Below, piece by piece: positions 33,164-40,523 of a DNA stretch of 64,000 nt; the stretch's first letter is position 1; every line of letters begins with the position of its first letter. Both the position numbers and the translations under genes were made by a program. The notes under the pieces are model-generated. The model ran no database searches, had not been told where the DNA came from, and saw nothing but the letters and a program-made list of their open reading frames with translations. Source of the stretch: Hyphomicrobiales bacterium (GTDB taxonomy: Bacteria > Pseudomonadota > Alphaproteobacteria > Rhizobiales > Aestuariivirgaceae); assembly GCA_025363755.1 (NCBI GenBank), contig JANYLQ010000046.1:1-64000 (forward strand). The letters run 5' to 3'.

Positions 33164-33952
33164 TCAAGAACTTTTTTGAATTTTCTTTTTGGCGGTTTTG
33201 CGGTTGCGCAGAACATGCTCGTGTTCTTTGTCATACAAGGCGGAATCCCTGAATTCTGTATGGCCTAAAACAGGCCCAACCAAGATCAAAGCCGTGCGTG
33301 TAATTTTGGCTTCCTTCACCTTTTTGGCAATTGTCGAAAGCGTGCCGTGGATGAATTGCTCATCGGGCCAAGTGACGCGGTAGGCCACTACCACCGGGCA
33401 GTCCGCGCCGTAATGCGGGGTCAACTCGCGTTCGATATGGCCGAGGTTACGGATTGACAGGTGAATGGCCAGCGTGGCTTTTGATGCACCCAGCAGCGCC
33501 AGTTCTTCGCCGGGTGGCATGGGTGAGGCCTGCATTGTGGTTCGCGTCAAAATCACAGTCTGGGCGATTTCCGGCAACGTGAATTCAGTTTTCAAAGCAG
33601 CCGCCGCCGCCGCAAAAGCAGGCACACCGGGCGTTACATCATATTCGATTCCCAGTGTATCGAGTCTTCGCATCTGTTCAGCAATTGCTCCGTACAAGGA
33701 CGGATCGCCGGAATGGACACGCGCCACATTTTGATTTTGCGAATGCGCCATTTTGATTTCATCGATGATCTGGTCGAGATGAAGCGGGGCCGTATCGACC
33801 ACGCGTGCGCTTTCAGGAGCAGCCTTCACAATTTCTTCCGGTACCAAAGATCCCGCATATAAACACACGGGGCAGGATTGAATAAGTTTCAATCCGCGAA
33901 CCGTAATTAAATCTGCAGCGCCAGGGCCAGCGCCGATAAAGTGTACTTTCAT
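33164..33952 (-). CDS. cobM: Precorrin-4 C11-methyltransferase
   Basis: SAM-dependent C11 methylation of precorrin-4. It has 262 residues, typical of the family. The motifs visible are V-H-F-I-G-A-G-P-G-A-A-D-L-I-T-V-R-G near the start, Y-A-G-S-L-V-P near 32-38, R-V-H-S-G-D-P-S-L-Y-G-A-I near 79-91, and T-P-G-V-P-A-F near 107-113. The C-terminal Lys-rich tail (K-T-A-K-K-K-I-Q-K) is extra. It is the last gene of the long riboswitch-led operon and overlaps cobJ by 4 bases. Confidence 0.96.
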   Translation of the reverse strand: MKVHFIGAGPGAADLITVRGLKLIQSCPVCLYAGSLVPEEIVKAAPESARVVDTAPLHLDQIIDEIKMAHSQNQNVARVHSGDPSLYGAIAEQMRRLDTLGIEYDVTPGVPAFAAAAAALKTEFTLPEIAQTVILTRTTMQASPMPPGEELALLGASKATLAIHLSIRNLGHIERELTPHYGADCPVVVAYRVTWPDEQFIHGTLSTIAKKVKEAKITRTALILVGPVLGHTEFRDSALYDKEHEHVLRNRKTAKKKIQKSS

Positions 33953-35703
33953 TTTGCATCCATTTTTTTAGCGTAACCGCGCGGCGTGTAAGCATAAGTT
34001 TTGCCATCGCCACGGGTGATTGATTTTGATTGCGACGAGCCGACCATGACGAGGGTCAGCATATCGACCTCTTCAGGATTGAACTCCGAAAACTTCCGTA
34101 TACGGACGTTCTCCTCAGGTCGCCCCAGATTGGTGGCGACAACTACTGGTGTATCAGGAGGACGGTGATTTTTCAGAATTGCAAAAGCTCGTTCTAATTG
34201 GTCCCGGCGCTTAAGGGAACGTGGGTTGTAAAAAGAAATCACAAAATCTCCCTCCGCCGCCGCCTTGATGCGTTTTTCAATCGCCTCCCAAGGTGTGAGC
34301 AAATCGGAAAGTGAGATGCAGCAGAAATCATGCCCGATCATTGCGCCAGCTTTGGCTGAAGCCGCTTGGAATGCAGAGATGCCAGGGTGCACTTCAATTG
34401 CTATGCGGCAAGGCTCACGGTCAATCAATTCATAAACCAAAGCCGCCATTGCATAGATCGCAGCATCACCGGAACAAACAAGAGCAACACGCTTGCCTTG
34501 CTTGGCGAGTTCGATGGCATGACGGCAACGAGCTTCTTCATCTCCGAGGGGGAAGCGGTGTTCGGTTTGGCCACTATGCGCGTCGCTGATTAAATCCAAG
34601 TAGAGTCCATAGCCAACCCAATCGGTTGCATACCAAATTAAGTAATTGACTTCCGGGCTTCTTGTTTCAGGGCTACCTGGTCCAATCCCTACAATCATAA
34701 GAGAACCAGCTGCTTTTCCGCGCGTTTCAAGGATCGGTTTAGGGGCACGCGCAATTGCGCAAGTGGCGCGATTGGATTTTGCTTTAGGTACAACCAAAAC
34801 TGAATCTGGCCCCGCTGCTGCCAAAGCTGAAGCTTCCGCTACACTAGGCGTTCCTACCTCATCACAGACGATTTCAGAAGGATTGGCAACCCGATGCACA
34901 ACTGCATTGAGCTCGTCCGCGCTGAAAAATCTGGTTCTTTCTGACAGACCACAGATTGCTGGTTCATCTTCTTTGAGATCAATTGATGCGTAAACAGCAA
35001 TACTCGCACGTGCGAGGTTATGGTCTCGGAGAGTCTTATCTATAAGTTCTTGAACTTCTTCAATCGAGGTTCCTCGCTCGCAACCAACTCCAACTGCTAG
35101 AGTCATCGATGTAAAAACGAGATGCTCGTCGCTGCCTACCAAGTCTTGATCTGTAATTGTTATTTTGAGCCTAGCATCGTTCGACTGTGGCAATTCTGAA
35201 AGCCACGGAGCGTTTCCGTAAATCGTAACACTTTCACCATCCAACAACGATGTTGAAAATTTCTTGTAATCATCATCATTAAAATTTTGCAAATAAAATC
35301 CGTCGGGCGAAATATCAAGTGGAGTCCCCGATTTGAAGTACGATGCAGTTCCACCAAAGGTAACTCGTTGCCACCCCAATTTTTCTTCAATCGTTTTTGC
35401 AAGTGTAGTTGCTCCATGGCTAATACCAAGCAGCGGAACCACAAAGCGTCCATCATAAGATGTTACAACAACCGGCGGATCATCAAATTTACTCTCTAAG
35501 AAAGGAGCTAATGCTCGGATAACGATGGGAGCTGCAATATTTGTTACAATTGGTCTTCCTGATCTAAAAGCAGCTTGAAGTGCTGGAACAACATTTTCAC
35601 CCCTTGCAAGTATTAGTTCCCCGTCAACAGCTTTTGAAAGCTTTGAGGGCACGCCGTTATGATCGCCGCGACCAATGACAACTGGTTGCAAAGATTTTTT
35701 CAT
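33949..35703 (-). CDS. cobJ: CbiG-CobJ fusion: cobalamin biosynthesis protein and precorrin-3B C17-methyltransferase
   Basis: A 584-residue fusion. The first part resembles CbiG: an N-terminal domain (about 25-110) with P-I-V-T-N-I-A-A-P-I-V-I-R-A-L-A-P, P-V-V-V-T-S-Y-D-G-R-F-V-V-P-L-L and S-H-G-A, then a CbiG C-terminal/CobE-like domain (about 200-320) with V-G-V-G-C-E-R-G-T-S. The last 250 residues are the CobJ/CbiH methyltransferase, with I-V-G-I-G-P-G-S-P-E, C-S-G-D-A-A-I-Y-A-M-A and Y-N-P-R-S. CbiG opens the delta-lactone in the early-cobalt route. Starts 1 base after the cobI stop. Confidence 0.93.
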   Translation of the reverse strand: MKKSLQPVVIGRGDHNGVPSKLSKAVDGELILARGENVVPALQAAFRSGRPIVTNIAAPIVIRALAPFLESKFDDPPVVVTSYDGRFVVPLLGISHGATTLAKTIEEKLGWQRVTFGGTASYFKSGTPLDISPDGFYLQNFNDDDYKKFSTSLLDGESVTIYGNAPWLSELPQSNDARLKITITDQDLVGSDEHLVFTSMTLAVGVGCERGTSIEEVQELIDKTLRDHNLARASIAVYASIDLKEDEPAICGLSERTRFFSADELNAVVHRVANPSEIVCDEVGTPSVAEASALAAAGPDSVLVVPKAKSNRATCAIARAPKPILETRGKAAGSLMIVGIGPGSPETRSPEVNYLIWYATDWVGYGLYLDLISDAHSGQTEHRFPLGDEEARCRHAIELAKQGKRVALVCSGDAAIYAMAALVYELIDREPCRIAIEVHPGISAFQAASAKAGAMIGHDFCCISLSDLLTPWEAIEKRIKAAAEGDFVISFYNPRSLKRRDQLERAFAILKNHRPPDTPVVVATNLGRPEENVRIRKFSEFNPEEVDMLTLVMVGSSQSKSITRGDGKTYAYTPRGYAKKMDAK

Positions 35704-35704
35704 C

Positions 35705-36391
35705 TCATTGCCTCACAATAATAGTTGTAAAATAGGGCAGGGCGTCGCCTTCGATATTTTCGACGGCGGTGATTTTTTGATTTTCGTGCGTGGCGTTTTC
35801 GATGGCCGTGGATTTTGACAGCAGGCCGAGTTCAGCCAGAATCAGTTTCACTTTCCCAAAATGCCGTCCCACTTTTATAATGGCCACGGCCTGGCTCATG
35901 GCGAGTTCAAAATGCAATTTGTCTTCGGGCAATGTGGCAGGCAAAACTTTCAACACATCGTTGCGTGCCACCAAAGGTTGGCCAATTGCTGCGGCTGCGG
36001 CGGTGATTGAAGTGACGCCGGGCACCACTATGGTTTCGTACTTCGCAGCCAAGCGTTCAAAAATATACATGAAGCTGCCATAGAAGAAGGGATCGCCTTC
36101 GCACAGCATGATAACATCTTTGCCCGCATCAAGGCTCGCCGCGATTTCCACGGCACCTTTGTCATAGGCTGCCTCACCAGGTTCGCGTTCCACGCGCATG
36201 GGCATATCGATGGCAATTTCAGTTGTGCCCTCGGCGATGAATGGTTTGGCGATATCTCTTGCGGTTGAGTCTTTTCCATTGGCGCAGAGATAGGCAATCA
36301 CATCGGCAGTTGAAATCAAGCGCCAAGCTTTCACCGTCATCAATTCAGGATCACCTGGGCCGACGCCAACGCCATAGAGCGTTCCGGTCAT
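35705..36391 (-). CDS. cobI: Precorrin-2 C20-methyltransferase
   Basis: SAM-dependent C20 methylation of precorrin-2. It has 228 residues from the ATG at 36391, which overlaps the cobL stop in ATGA. A longer frame from 36409 adds six non-family residues. The motifs are Y-G-V-G-V-G-P-G-D-P-E-L-M-T-V-K-A near the start, M-L-C-E-G-D-P-F-F-Y-G-S-F-M-Y near 95-109, and V-V-P-G-V-T-S-I-T-A-A-A near 122-133. In anaerobic organisms the same enzyme, CbiL, acts on the cobalt-bound form; the sequence alone does not say which substrate is used. Confidence 0.95.
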   Translation of the reverse strand: MTGTLYGVGVGPGDPELMTVKAWRLISTADVIAYLCANGKDSTARDIAKPFIAEGTTEIAIDMPMRVEREPGEAAYDKGAVEIAASLDAGKDVIMLCEGDPFFYGSFMYIFERLAAKYETIVVPGVTSITAAAAAIGQPLVARNDVLKVLPATLPEDKLHFELAMSQAVAIIKVGRHFGKVKLILAELGLLSKSTAIENATHENQKITAVENIEGDALPYFTTIIVRQ

Positions 36392-37593
36392 GGCTTTGTT
36401 ACTTTCCATTGAACAACGGACATTCTTGGTTTCATCGCACGGTAAGGGCCAACGGCACTTAAAACAGAAACATCCATCCGCACCAATTCACCACCGTGTT
36501 TTTCCTGCAAATCATACAGATGCATTTCACCTTCGATGGTTACAACATTGGCCACCATGCGTCCGCCGGATTTCAGTTTTTCCCAAGCGGTTTCAAAAAC
36601 CCCAGCAATTCCAACCCCTCCGCCGATGAACACAGCATCAGGTGCACGTAGACCATCCAAAGCTTCCGGCGCTTTGCCCGCGATGATATTTAATCGTGGT
36701 GTGCCGAGTTGATCGGCATTGGTGGCGATCATCTTCAAGCGGTCTTCGTTATGCTCAATGGCAATCGCCTCACAGCCGCGCGCCACCCTCATCCATTCAA
36801 TCGACACCGATCCGCAACCTGCACCAATGTCCCACAGCACTTGGTCTGGGGCAGGGGCAAGGGCTGCGAGTGTGGCGGCGCGCACTTCGCGCTTGGTCAA
36901 TTGGCCATCATGGATAAACGCATCATCTGGCAAACCCGCAACGCGTGAGAAAATTTTCGCTTGTGCCCCTGTGATACACTGAACCGCCAAAACATTGAGC
37001 GGTGACCAATCGAGATTTGGATTTGTGTTAGCGGTGAAGTTGCTGATGCGCTCACCAGCGCCGCCCATATTTTCGAGAACGGTGATTTTGCTGTTCTCAA
37101 AACCGCGCGCAATCAGTCGGCGGCAAACTTCTGCAATCGAAGTCCCATCCTCAGTGAGAATAAGCAAACGCGCATTTGGCTGAATGAAGGTTTCCACATT
37201 CGCAGCGGGCCTTCCATGAATGGTGAAGCAATCGCAATCTGGTAGTGACCAACCCATCCGTGCAGCCGCCAACGAGAAGGCCGAGACTTGTGGGATGATG
37301 GTCATCTCATCAAAGGGGATGAACTCCAGCAGCTTGCGCACAATGCCAAAATTCATCGGGTCGCCTGTGGCCAAGATCACAGTGTTGCGGCCTGCGAGTG
37401 GTTTGATTTGTTCAATGACAGCGGAGAAAGGTTGTGGCCATTCGTGGATTTGGGCTTTGGTCTTTGGCAGAAAACTCAAAAGCCGCGTTGAACCGACAAT
37501 GACATCGGTTGATTTAATAGCAAGGCGTGCGCGATTGGAAAGACCTTCCCAACCATCTTCACCCATGCCTACGATAGTCAACCACTTGTTCAT
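36388..37593 (-). CDS. cobL: Precorrin-6Y C5,15-methyltransferase (decarboxylating), CbiE-CbiT fusion
   Basis: Bifunctional enzyme methylating C5 and C15 with loss of the C12 acetate carboxyl. It has 401 residues: the CbiE-like domain (about 1-195) has L-T-I-V-G-M-G-E-D-G-W-E-G-L and A-T-G-D-P-M-N-F-G-I, and the CbiT-like domain (about 205-400) has L-W-D-I-G-A-G-C-G-S-V-S-I-E-W-M. The ATG at 37593 has GGAGTCG upstream; the frame extends further only through a REP element. Overlaps cobI by 4 bases. Confidence 0.95.
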   Translation of the reverse strand: MNKWLTIVGMGEDGWEGLSNRARLAIKSTDVIVGSTRLLSFLPKTKAQIHEWPQPFSAVIEQIKPLAGRNTVILATGDPMNFGIVRKLLEFIPFDEMTIIPQVSAFSLAAARMGWSLPDCDCFTIHGRPAANVETFIQPNARLLILTEDGTSIAEVCRRLIARGFENSKITVLENMGGAGERISNFTANTNPNLDWSPLNVLAVQCITGAQAKIFSRVAGLPDDAFIHDGQLTKREVRAATLAALAPAPDQVLWDIGAGCGSVSIEWMRVARGCEAIAIEHNEDRLKMIATNADQLGTPRLNIIAGKAPEALDGLRAPDAVFIGGGVGIAGVFETAWEKLKSGGRMVANVVTIEGEMHLYDLQEKHGGELVRMDVSVLSAVGPYRAMKPRMSVVQWKVTKP

Positions 37594-37611
37594 TTGCCGA
37601 CTCCAATTTCC

Positions 37612-37684
37612 GTCATTCCCGCGAGGGCGGGAATCTTTGTTTTGGTTGCAACGAAACACAGATACACGCCTTCGTGCGTATGAC
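37612..37684. repeat. REP-like element between cobH and cobL
   Basis: The left arm GTCATTCCCGCGAGGGCGGGAATC... (37612-37641) is intact. The right arm (37654-37684) still aligns as an inverted copy but has decayed at several positions. It occupies most of the 121-base gap between two operon genes. One of five such elements in the cobalamin operon. Confidence 0.7.
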
Positions 37685-37714
37685 GAGTTTTAGCGTCCAG
37701 AATTTCCAATGACA

Positions 37715-38338
37715 TCAATTTACACTCGTTAATGCGTTGACGACGGATGAAGCCATGGCGGAGCCACCTTTGCGGCCTTTGATTGTGGCAAATGGAAGCC
37801 CACGTGGATTTGCAATTAGTTCCTGCTTACTTTCTGCTGCGCCTACGAAGCCGACTGGCATTCCAACGATGCAAGCGGGTTTGACCGAGCCCGCATCAAT
37901 CATTTCAAGAAGTGCGAATAAAGCTGTGGGAGCATTACCGATTACCACAATTGAGTCTTCGAGATTTTCTTTCCACAATTGGGTGGACGCGGCTGTTCGG
38001 GTGATTGATTGTGCAATGCCGATTTCGCGCGCGCGTGGATCGTTCAGTGTGCAGATGATTTTGACACTTTCAGGAAGTTGCCGCGCGATGATGCCATGGT
38101 GCACCATTTCCACATCGACGAGGATGGGGCGCTTATTTGCAAATGCCTTGCGCGCTGCGGAAGTGAAATCTTCAGTGATCATAAGTTCTGAAACGATTTC
38201 CGGCATGCCACAAGAATGAATAATGCGAACTGCGATGTCTTGTGCATCGCGAGGAATAGAGGATAAATCAGTTTCGCTTCGAATGATTTCGAAGGAGCGA
38301 GCATAGATTTCTGCTGGATTGCGGAGATAGTTAAGCAT
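37715..38338 (-). CDS. cobH: Precorrin-8X methylmutase
   Basis: Moves the methyl group from C11 to C12 to form hydrogenobyrinic acid. It has 207 residues, the family length. The catalytic His is in R-I-I-H-S-C-G-M-P near 39-47. Other landmarks are V-D-V-E-M-V-H-H-G-I near 75-84, I-V-I-G-N-A-P-T-A-L-F-A-L near 130-142 and G-M-P-V-G-F-V-G-A-A-E-S-K near 158-170. GGGGA precedes the ATG. REP-like elements flank it on both sides. Confidence 0.96.
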   Translation of the reverse strand: MLNYLRNPAEIYARSFEIIRSETDLSSIPRDAQDIAVRIIHSCGMPEIVSELMITEDFTSAARKAFANKRPILVDVEMVHHGIIARQLPESVKIICTLNDPRAREIGIAQSITRTAASTQLWKENLEDSIVVIGNAPTALFALLEMIDAGSVKPACIVGMPVGFVGAAESKQELIANPRGLPFATIKGRKGGSAMASSVVNALTSVN

Positions 38339-38358
38339 ATCTCAAATCCCCAACACCC

Positions 38359-38431
38359 GTCATTCCCGCAAAAGCGGGAATCTCTATTTTGGTGGCCAAA
38401 AAACGCAGATTCCCGCATTCGCGGGAATGAC
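38359..38431. repeat. REP-like palindromic element between cbiX and cobH
   Basis: Arms 38359-38390 (GTCATTCCCGCAAAAGCGGG...) and 38398-38431 form a near-perfect inverted repeat with a very short spacer. It fills the gap between cbiX and cobH and ends about 20 bases before the cobH start, close to its ribosome-binding site. Confidence 0.8.
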
Positions 38432-38459
38432 GTTCTATTTGGGGACGTGCCATTCCCAC

Positions 38460-39527
38460 TTATCTACCCTTCATGCTTTTCGGCCCCAGCGGATGATCAG
38501 CATGCGGATAGATCGCGTGGGTGTGGCCATCGTCGTGAGAATGCTCGTGGTCATGCTCATGTGGCTTTGATACCAGTTTGAACGGCCCATCTTGGCAAAG
38601 CCCGGTGCAATTTCCTTGGGAATCACACTTCAAACATTCCTTAGCGCTCATGCCTTCCACATGATGATGATGGCTTTCTTGAACTGCGCCCACTTCAGCT
38701 TCAAAGCCCAAAACTGCTGTGCGATATTTGCACATCTGGCAATTCATCGCGATGTCGCCAGTGATGATCTGTTCAATGCGTTCAACAAAAGTTTCAACCA
38801 CGGCGGGGTGATCGTTCAAATATGGCGCTTTCAGGAATTCAACATTCGGGTGGTTTGCGGCCACGGCATCAGCGGCCATATAAATGCGTTGGACGAGAAC
38901 ACCGGTGAACAGGAAGTAAGGAAACACGATGATGCGTTTGAAGCCAAGCTTGGTCACATGTTCCAACGCTGGTTCCACCAGAGGGAAGGTGACGCCGGAA
39001 TAAGCCACTTCACCCCAGCCAAAGCCAAAGCCTTCCCACAATATGCGCATGACCTTTGCGACATTAGAATTAGCATCAGGGTCTGATGCGCCACGGCCGA
39101 CGACCAGCAGGAGGGTTTCATGTTTCTCGACATGCGTAGGCGCCGCATCAATCGCCTCTTGAATGCGGTCGCCAGCGGCCCGCATCATTTTGGGGTCAAT
39201 GCCCAGCTCTTTGCCGTAATCAATGCGAAGATCATTTTGCGCGGCATAGGCATTGAGCACTGACGGAATATCATTCTTGGCGTGGCCTGCGGCAAACAAC
39301 ATGCCCGGCACGGCAAGCACGCGGGTCACGCCTTTTTCTTTCAGGATATCAAGCCCGGTGCGGATGATGGGCGTCGCAAATTCGAGATAACCGAATTCAA
39401 CTGGATAATGCGGCAGGCGCTTTTTCAAATGTTCTGAAAGATTAGCAAATTCAGTAACGGCCTTGCGGTTGCGGCTGCCATGGCCACAGAGCATAACGCC
39501 GAGTTTTTCAGCTTTGGGATTGGTCAC
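38460..39527 (-). CDS. cbiX: Sirohydrochlorin cobaltochelatase CbiX with Cys/His-rich C-terminal tail
   Basis: CbiX inserts cobalt into sirohydrochlorin at the start of the early-cobalt route. It has 355 residues from the GTG at 39527, which has GGGGG seven bases upstream (the TTG at 39533 is an alternative). It has two chelatase-like halves: L-C-G-H-G-S-R-N and P-G-M-L-F-A-A-G-H-A-K-N-D-I-P in the first, V-V-G-R-G-A-S-D and F-P-Y-F-L-F-T-G-V-L in the second. The tail holds M-x-C-x-x-C (about 261-266), as in the Fe-S type of Bacillus megaterium CbiX, four more Cys (298, 301, 307, 311) and a His/Asp-rich stretch (about 323-342). Confidence 0.92.
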   Translation of the reverse strand: MTNPKAEKLGVMLCGHGSRNRKAVTEFANLSEHLKKRLPHYPVEFGYLEFATPIIRTGLDILKEKGVTRVLAVPGMLFAAGHAKNDIPSVLNAYAAQNDLRIDYGKELGIDPKMMRAAGDRIQEAIDAAPTHVEKHETLLLVVGRGASDPDANSNVAKVMRILWEGFGFGWGEVAYSGVTFPLVEPALEHVTKLGFKRIIVFPYFLFTGVLVQRIYMAADAVAANHPNVEFLKAPYLNDHPAVVETFVERIEQIITGDIAMNCQMCKYRTAVLGFEAEVGAVQESHHHHVEGMSAKECLKCDSQGNCTGLCQDGPFKLVSKPHEHDHEHSHDDGHTHAIYPHADHPLGPKSMKGR

Positions 39528-39529
39528 GT

Positions 39530-39658
39530 TCAAACCCCCATCTTTTCGTTACCCCTGCGAAGGCAGGGGTTCAGCTTGTTTAGCAGAGTGCGCGTGAATA
39601 GAAGCTGGATCCCTGCCTTCGCAGGGATGACGGTTGAGGTGTGGTGTTTCATATCCAT
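39530..39658 (-). other. Possible 42-codon leader ORF upstream of cbiX
   Basis: A short frame begins with ATG at 39658 behind a good GGAAGG site and ends with TGA two bases before the cbiX GTG start. Its middle translates the REP-like element (V-I-P-A-K-A-G-I-Q and L-R-R-G-N). The position could couple translation into cbiX, but the peptide itself looks like translated repeat. Its ribosome-binding site is inside a predicted 9-bp stem (see the leader element at 39661-39775). Confidence 0.3.
39548..39631. repeat. REP-like palindromic element upstream of cbiX
   Basis: Inverted arms 39548-39577 (GTTACCCCTGCGAAGGCAGG...) and 39602-39631 have a 24-base spacer; each arm also folds alone. It is the same family as the copies near 28.9, 37.6, 38.4, 41.8 and 44.2 kb, with CTGCGAAGGCAG in place of CCGCGNNGGCGG. 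Confidence 0.8.
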
Positions 39659-39660
39659 GT

Positions 39661-39775
39661 TGCCTTCCAAGTAAAAAGAGCCCCCAAAACTGAGGTGGAA
39701 GGCAGCTCCGTCTTGGCCCCTGAATGGGTTGGCCGCACCGGAATGGCTTTCAGTCCCTGAATGGGAACGCTGCTA
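39661..39775 (-). ncRNA. Candidate structured leader RNA upstream of cbiX (unidentified)
   Basis: Part of the 375-base gap between cobO and cbiX. On the minus strand, two hairpins with the same loop, CCC-ATTCA-GGG, start 37 bases apart (39755-39765 and 39718-39728). Downstream, TGCCTTCCA (39696-39704) can pair with TGGAAGGCA (39661-39669), which contains the GGAAGG ribosome-binding site of the leader ORF. An alternative GAGC...GCTC stem there is followed by TTTTT, like a terminator. The layout resembles a sensor plus expression platform. I do not recognise it as a known riboswitch, and it lacks the cobalamin-riboswitch core. The rest of the gap (39776-39908) includes a GC-rich intergenic repeat near 39833-39905. 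Confidence 0.4.
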
Positions 39776-39908
39776 GAAATCGTGGTTTAGGCGAATGGGG
39801 CAAGAGGGGCAAGGTTGAAAGCGGCATTTGAGAAACGTCCTCGCCCGCTTCTTGAGAGGGAGAGGAAAGGGGACCGCGAGCGAAGCGAAGTGGGATAGGT
39901 GAGGGATG

Positions 39909-40523
39909 CTAAAACTCAATCCCCGCCTGTGCCTTTACGCCTGATCTGAACGGATGTTTAATCATTTCCATTTCCGTCACCAAATCGGCCAGCTCAATCA
40001 CTTCATCACGGGCATTGCGGCCTGTGATGATGATGTGTTTATCCATTGGGCGGGCTTTCAGAACGTCCAACACCTCTTCGAGTGGCAGGTAGTCATAGCG
40101 CAGCACGATGTTGAGTTCATCTAACATCACCAAGCGATAACTCGGATCGGCGATCATGCGTTTGGCTTCTTCCCAGCCTTCTCTGGCATGGGCGATGTCG
40201 CGGTCGCGGTCTTGGGTTTCCCAGGTGAAGCCTTCGCCCATGGCTTTGATGGTGACGAGGTCTGGAAATTTTTCGAGCACTGTGCGCTCGCCTGTGCCCC
40301 ATGCGCCTTTAACGAACTGAATGACGCCTGAGCGCATCCCGTGGCCCACATGGCGGAAGACCATGCCGAAGGCGGCGGTGGATTTGCCTTTGCCTTTTCC
40401 AGTATGGACAATCAGCAGCCCACGCTCAATGGTTTTACCCGCCATGATTTTATCACGTGCAGCTTTTTTCTTGGCCATTTTTTCGTTGTGGCGGGCTGAG
40501 TCTTTTTCGAGTTCTTCGGTCAT
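39909..40523 (-). CDS. cobO: Cob(I)yrinic acid a,c-diamide adenosyltransferase
   Basis: Adds the 5'-deoxyadenosyl group to reduced corrinoids (CobO/BtuR/CobA type). It has 204 residues. The P-loop V-H-T-G-K-G-K-G-K-S-T-A-A-F-G-M is near 38-53, with V-Q-F-V-K-G near 68-73 and M-L-D-E-L-N-I-V-L-R-Y-D-Y-L-P near 130-144. A very charged N terminus (E-E-L-E-K-D-S-A-R-H-N-E-K-M) is usual for the family. It overlaps cobN by 4 bases. Confidence 0.96.
   Translation of the reverse strand: MTEELEKDSARHNEKMAKKKAARDKIMAGKTIERGLLIVHTGKGKGKSTAAFGMVFRHVGHGMRSGVIQFVKGAWGTGERTVLEKFPDLVTIKAMGEGFTWETQDRDRDIAHAREGWEEAKRMIADPSYRLVMLDELNIVLRYDYLPLEEVLDVLKARPMDKHIIITGRNARDEVIELADLVTEMEMIKHPFRSGVKAQAGIEF

Noticed and set aside
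39661-39775. Second cobalamin riboswitch before cbiX
   Set aside because: The B12 box and the GCCCCCGCAACTG core are absent; kept as an unidentified structured element instead.
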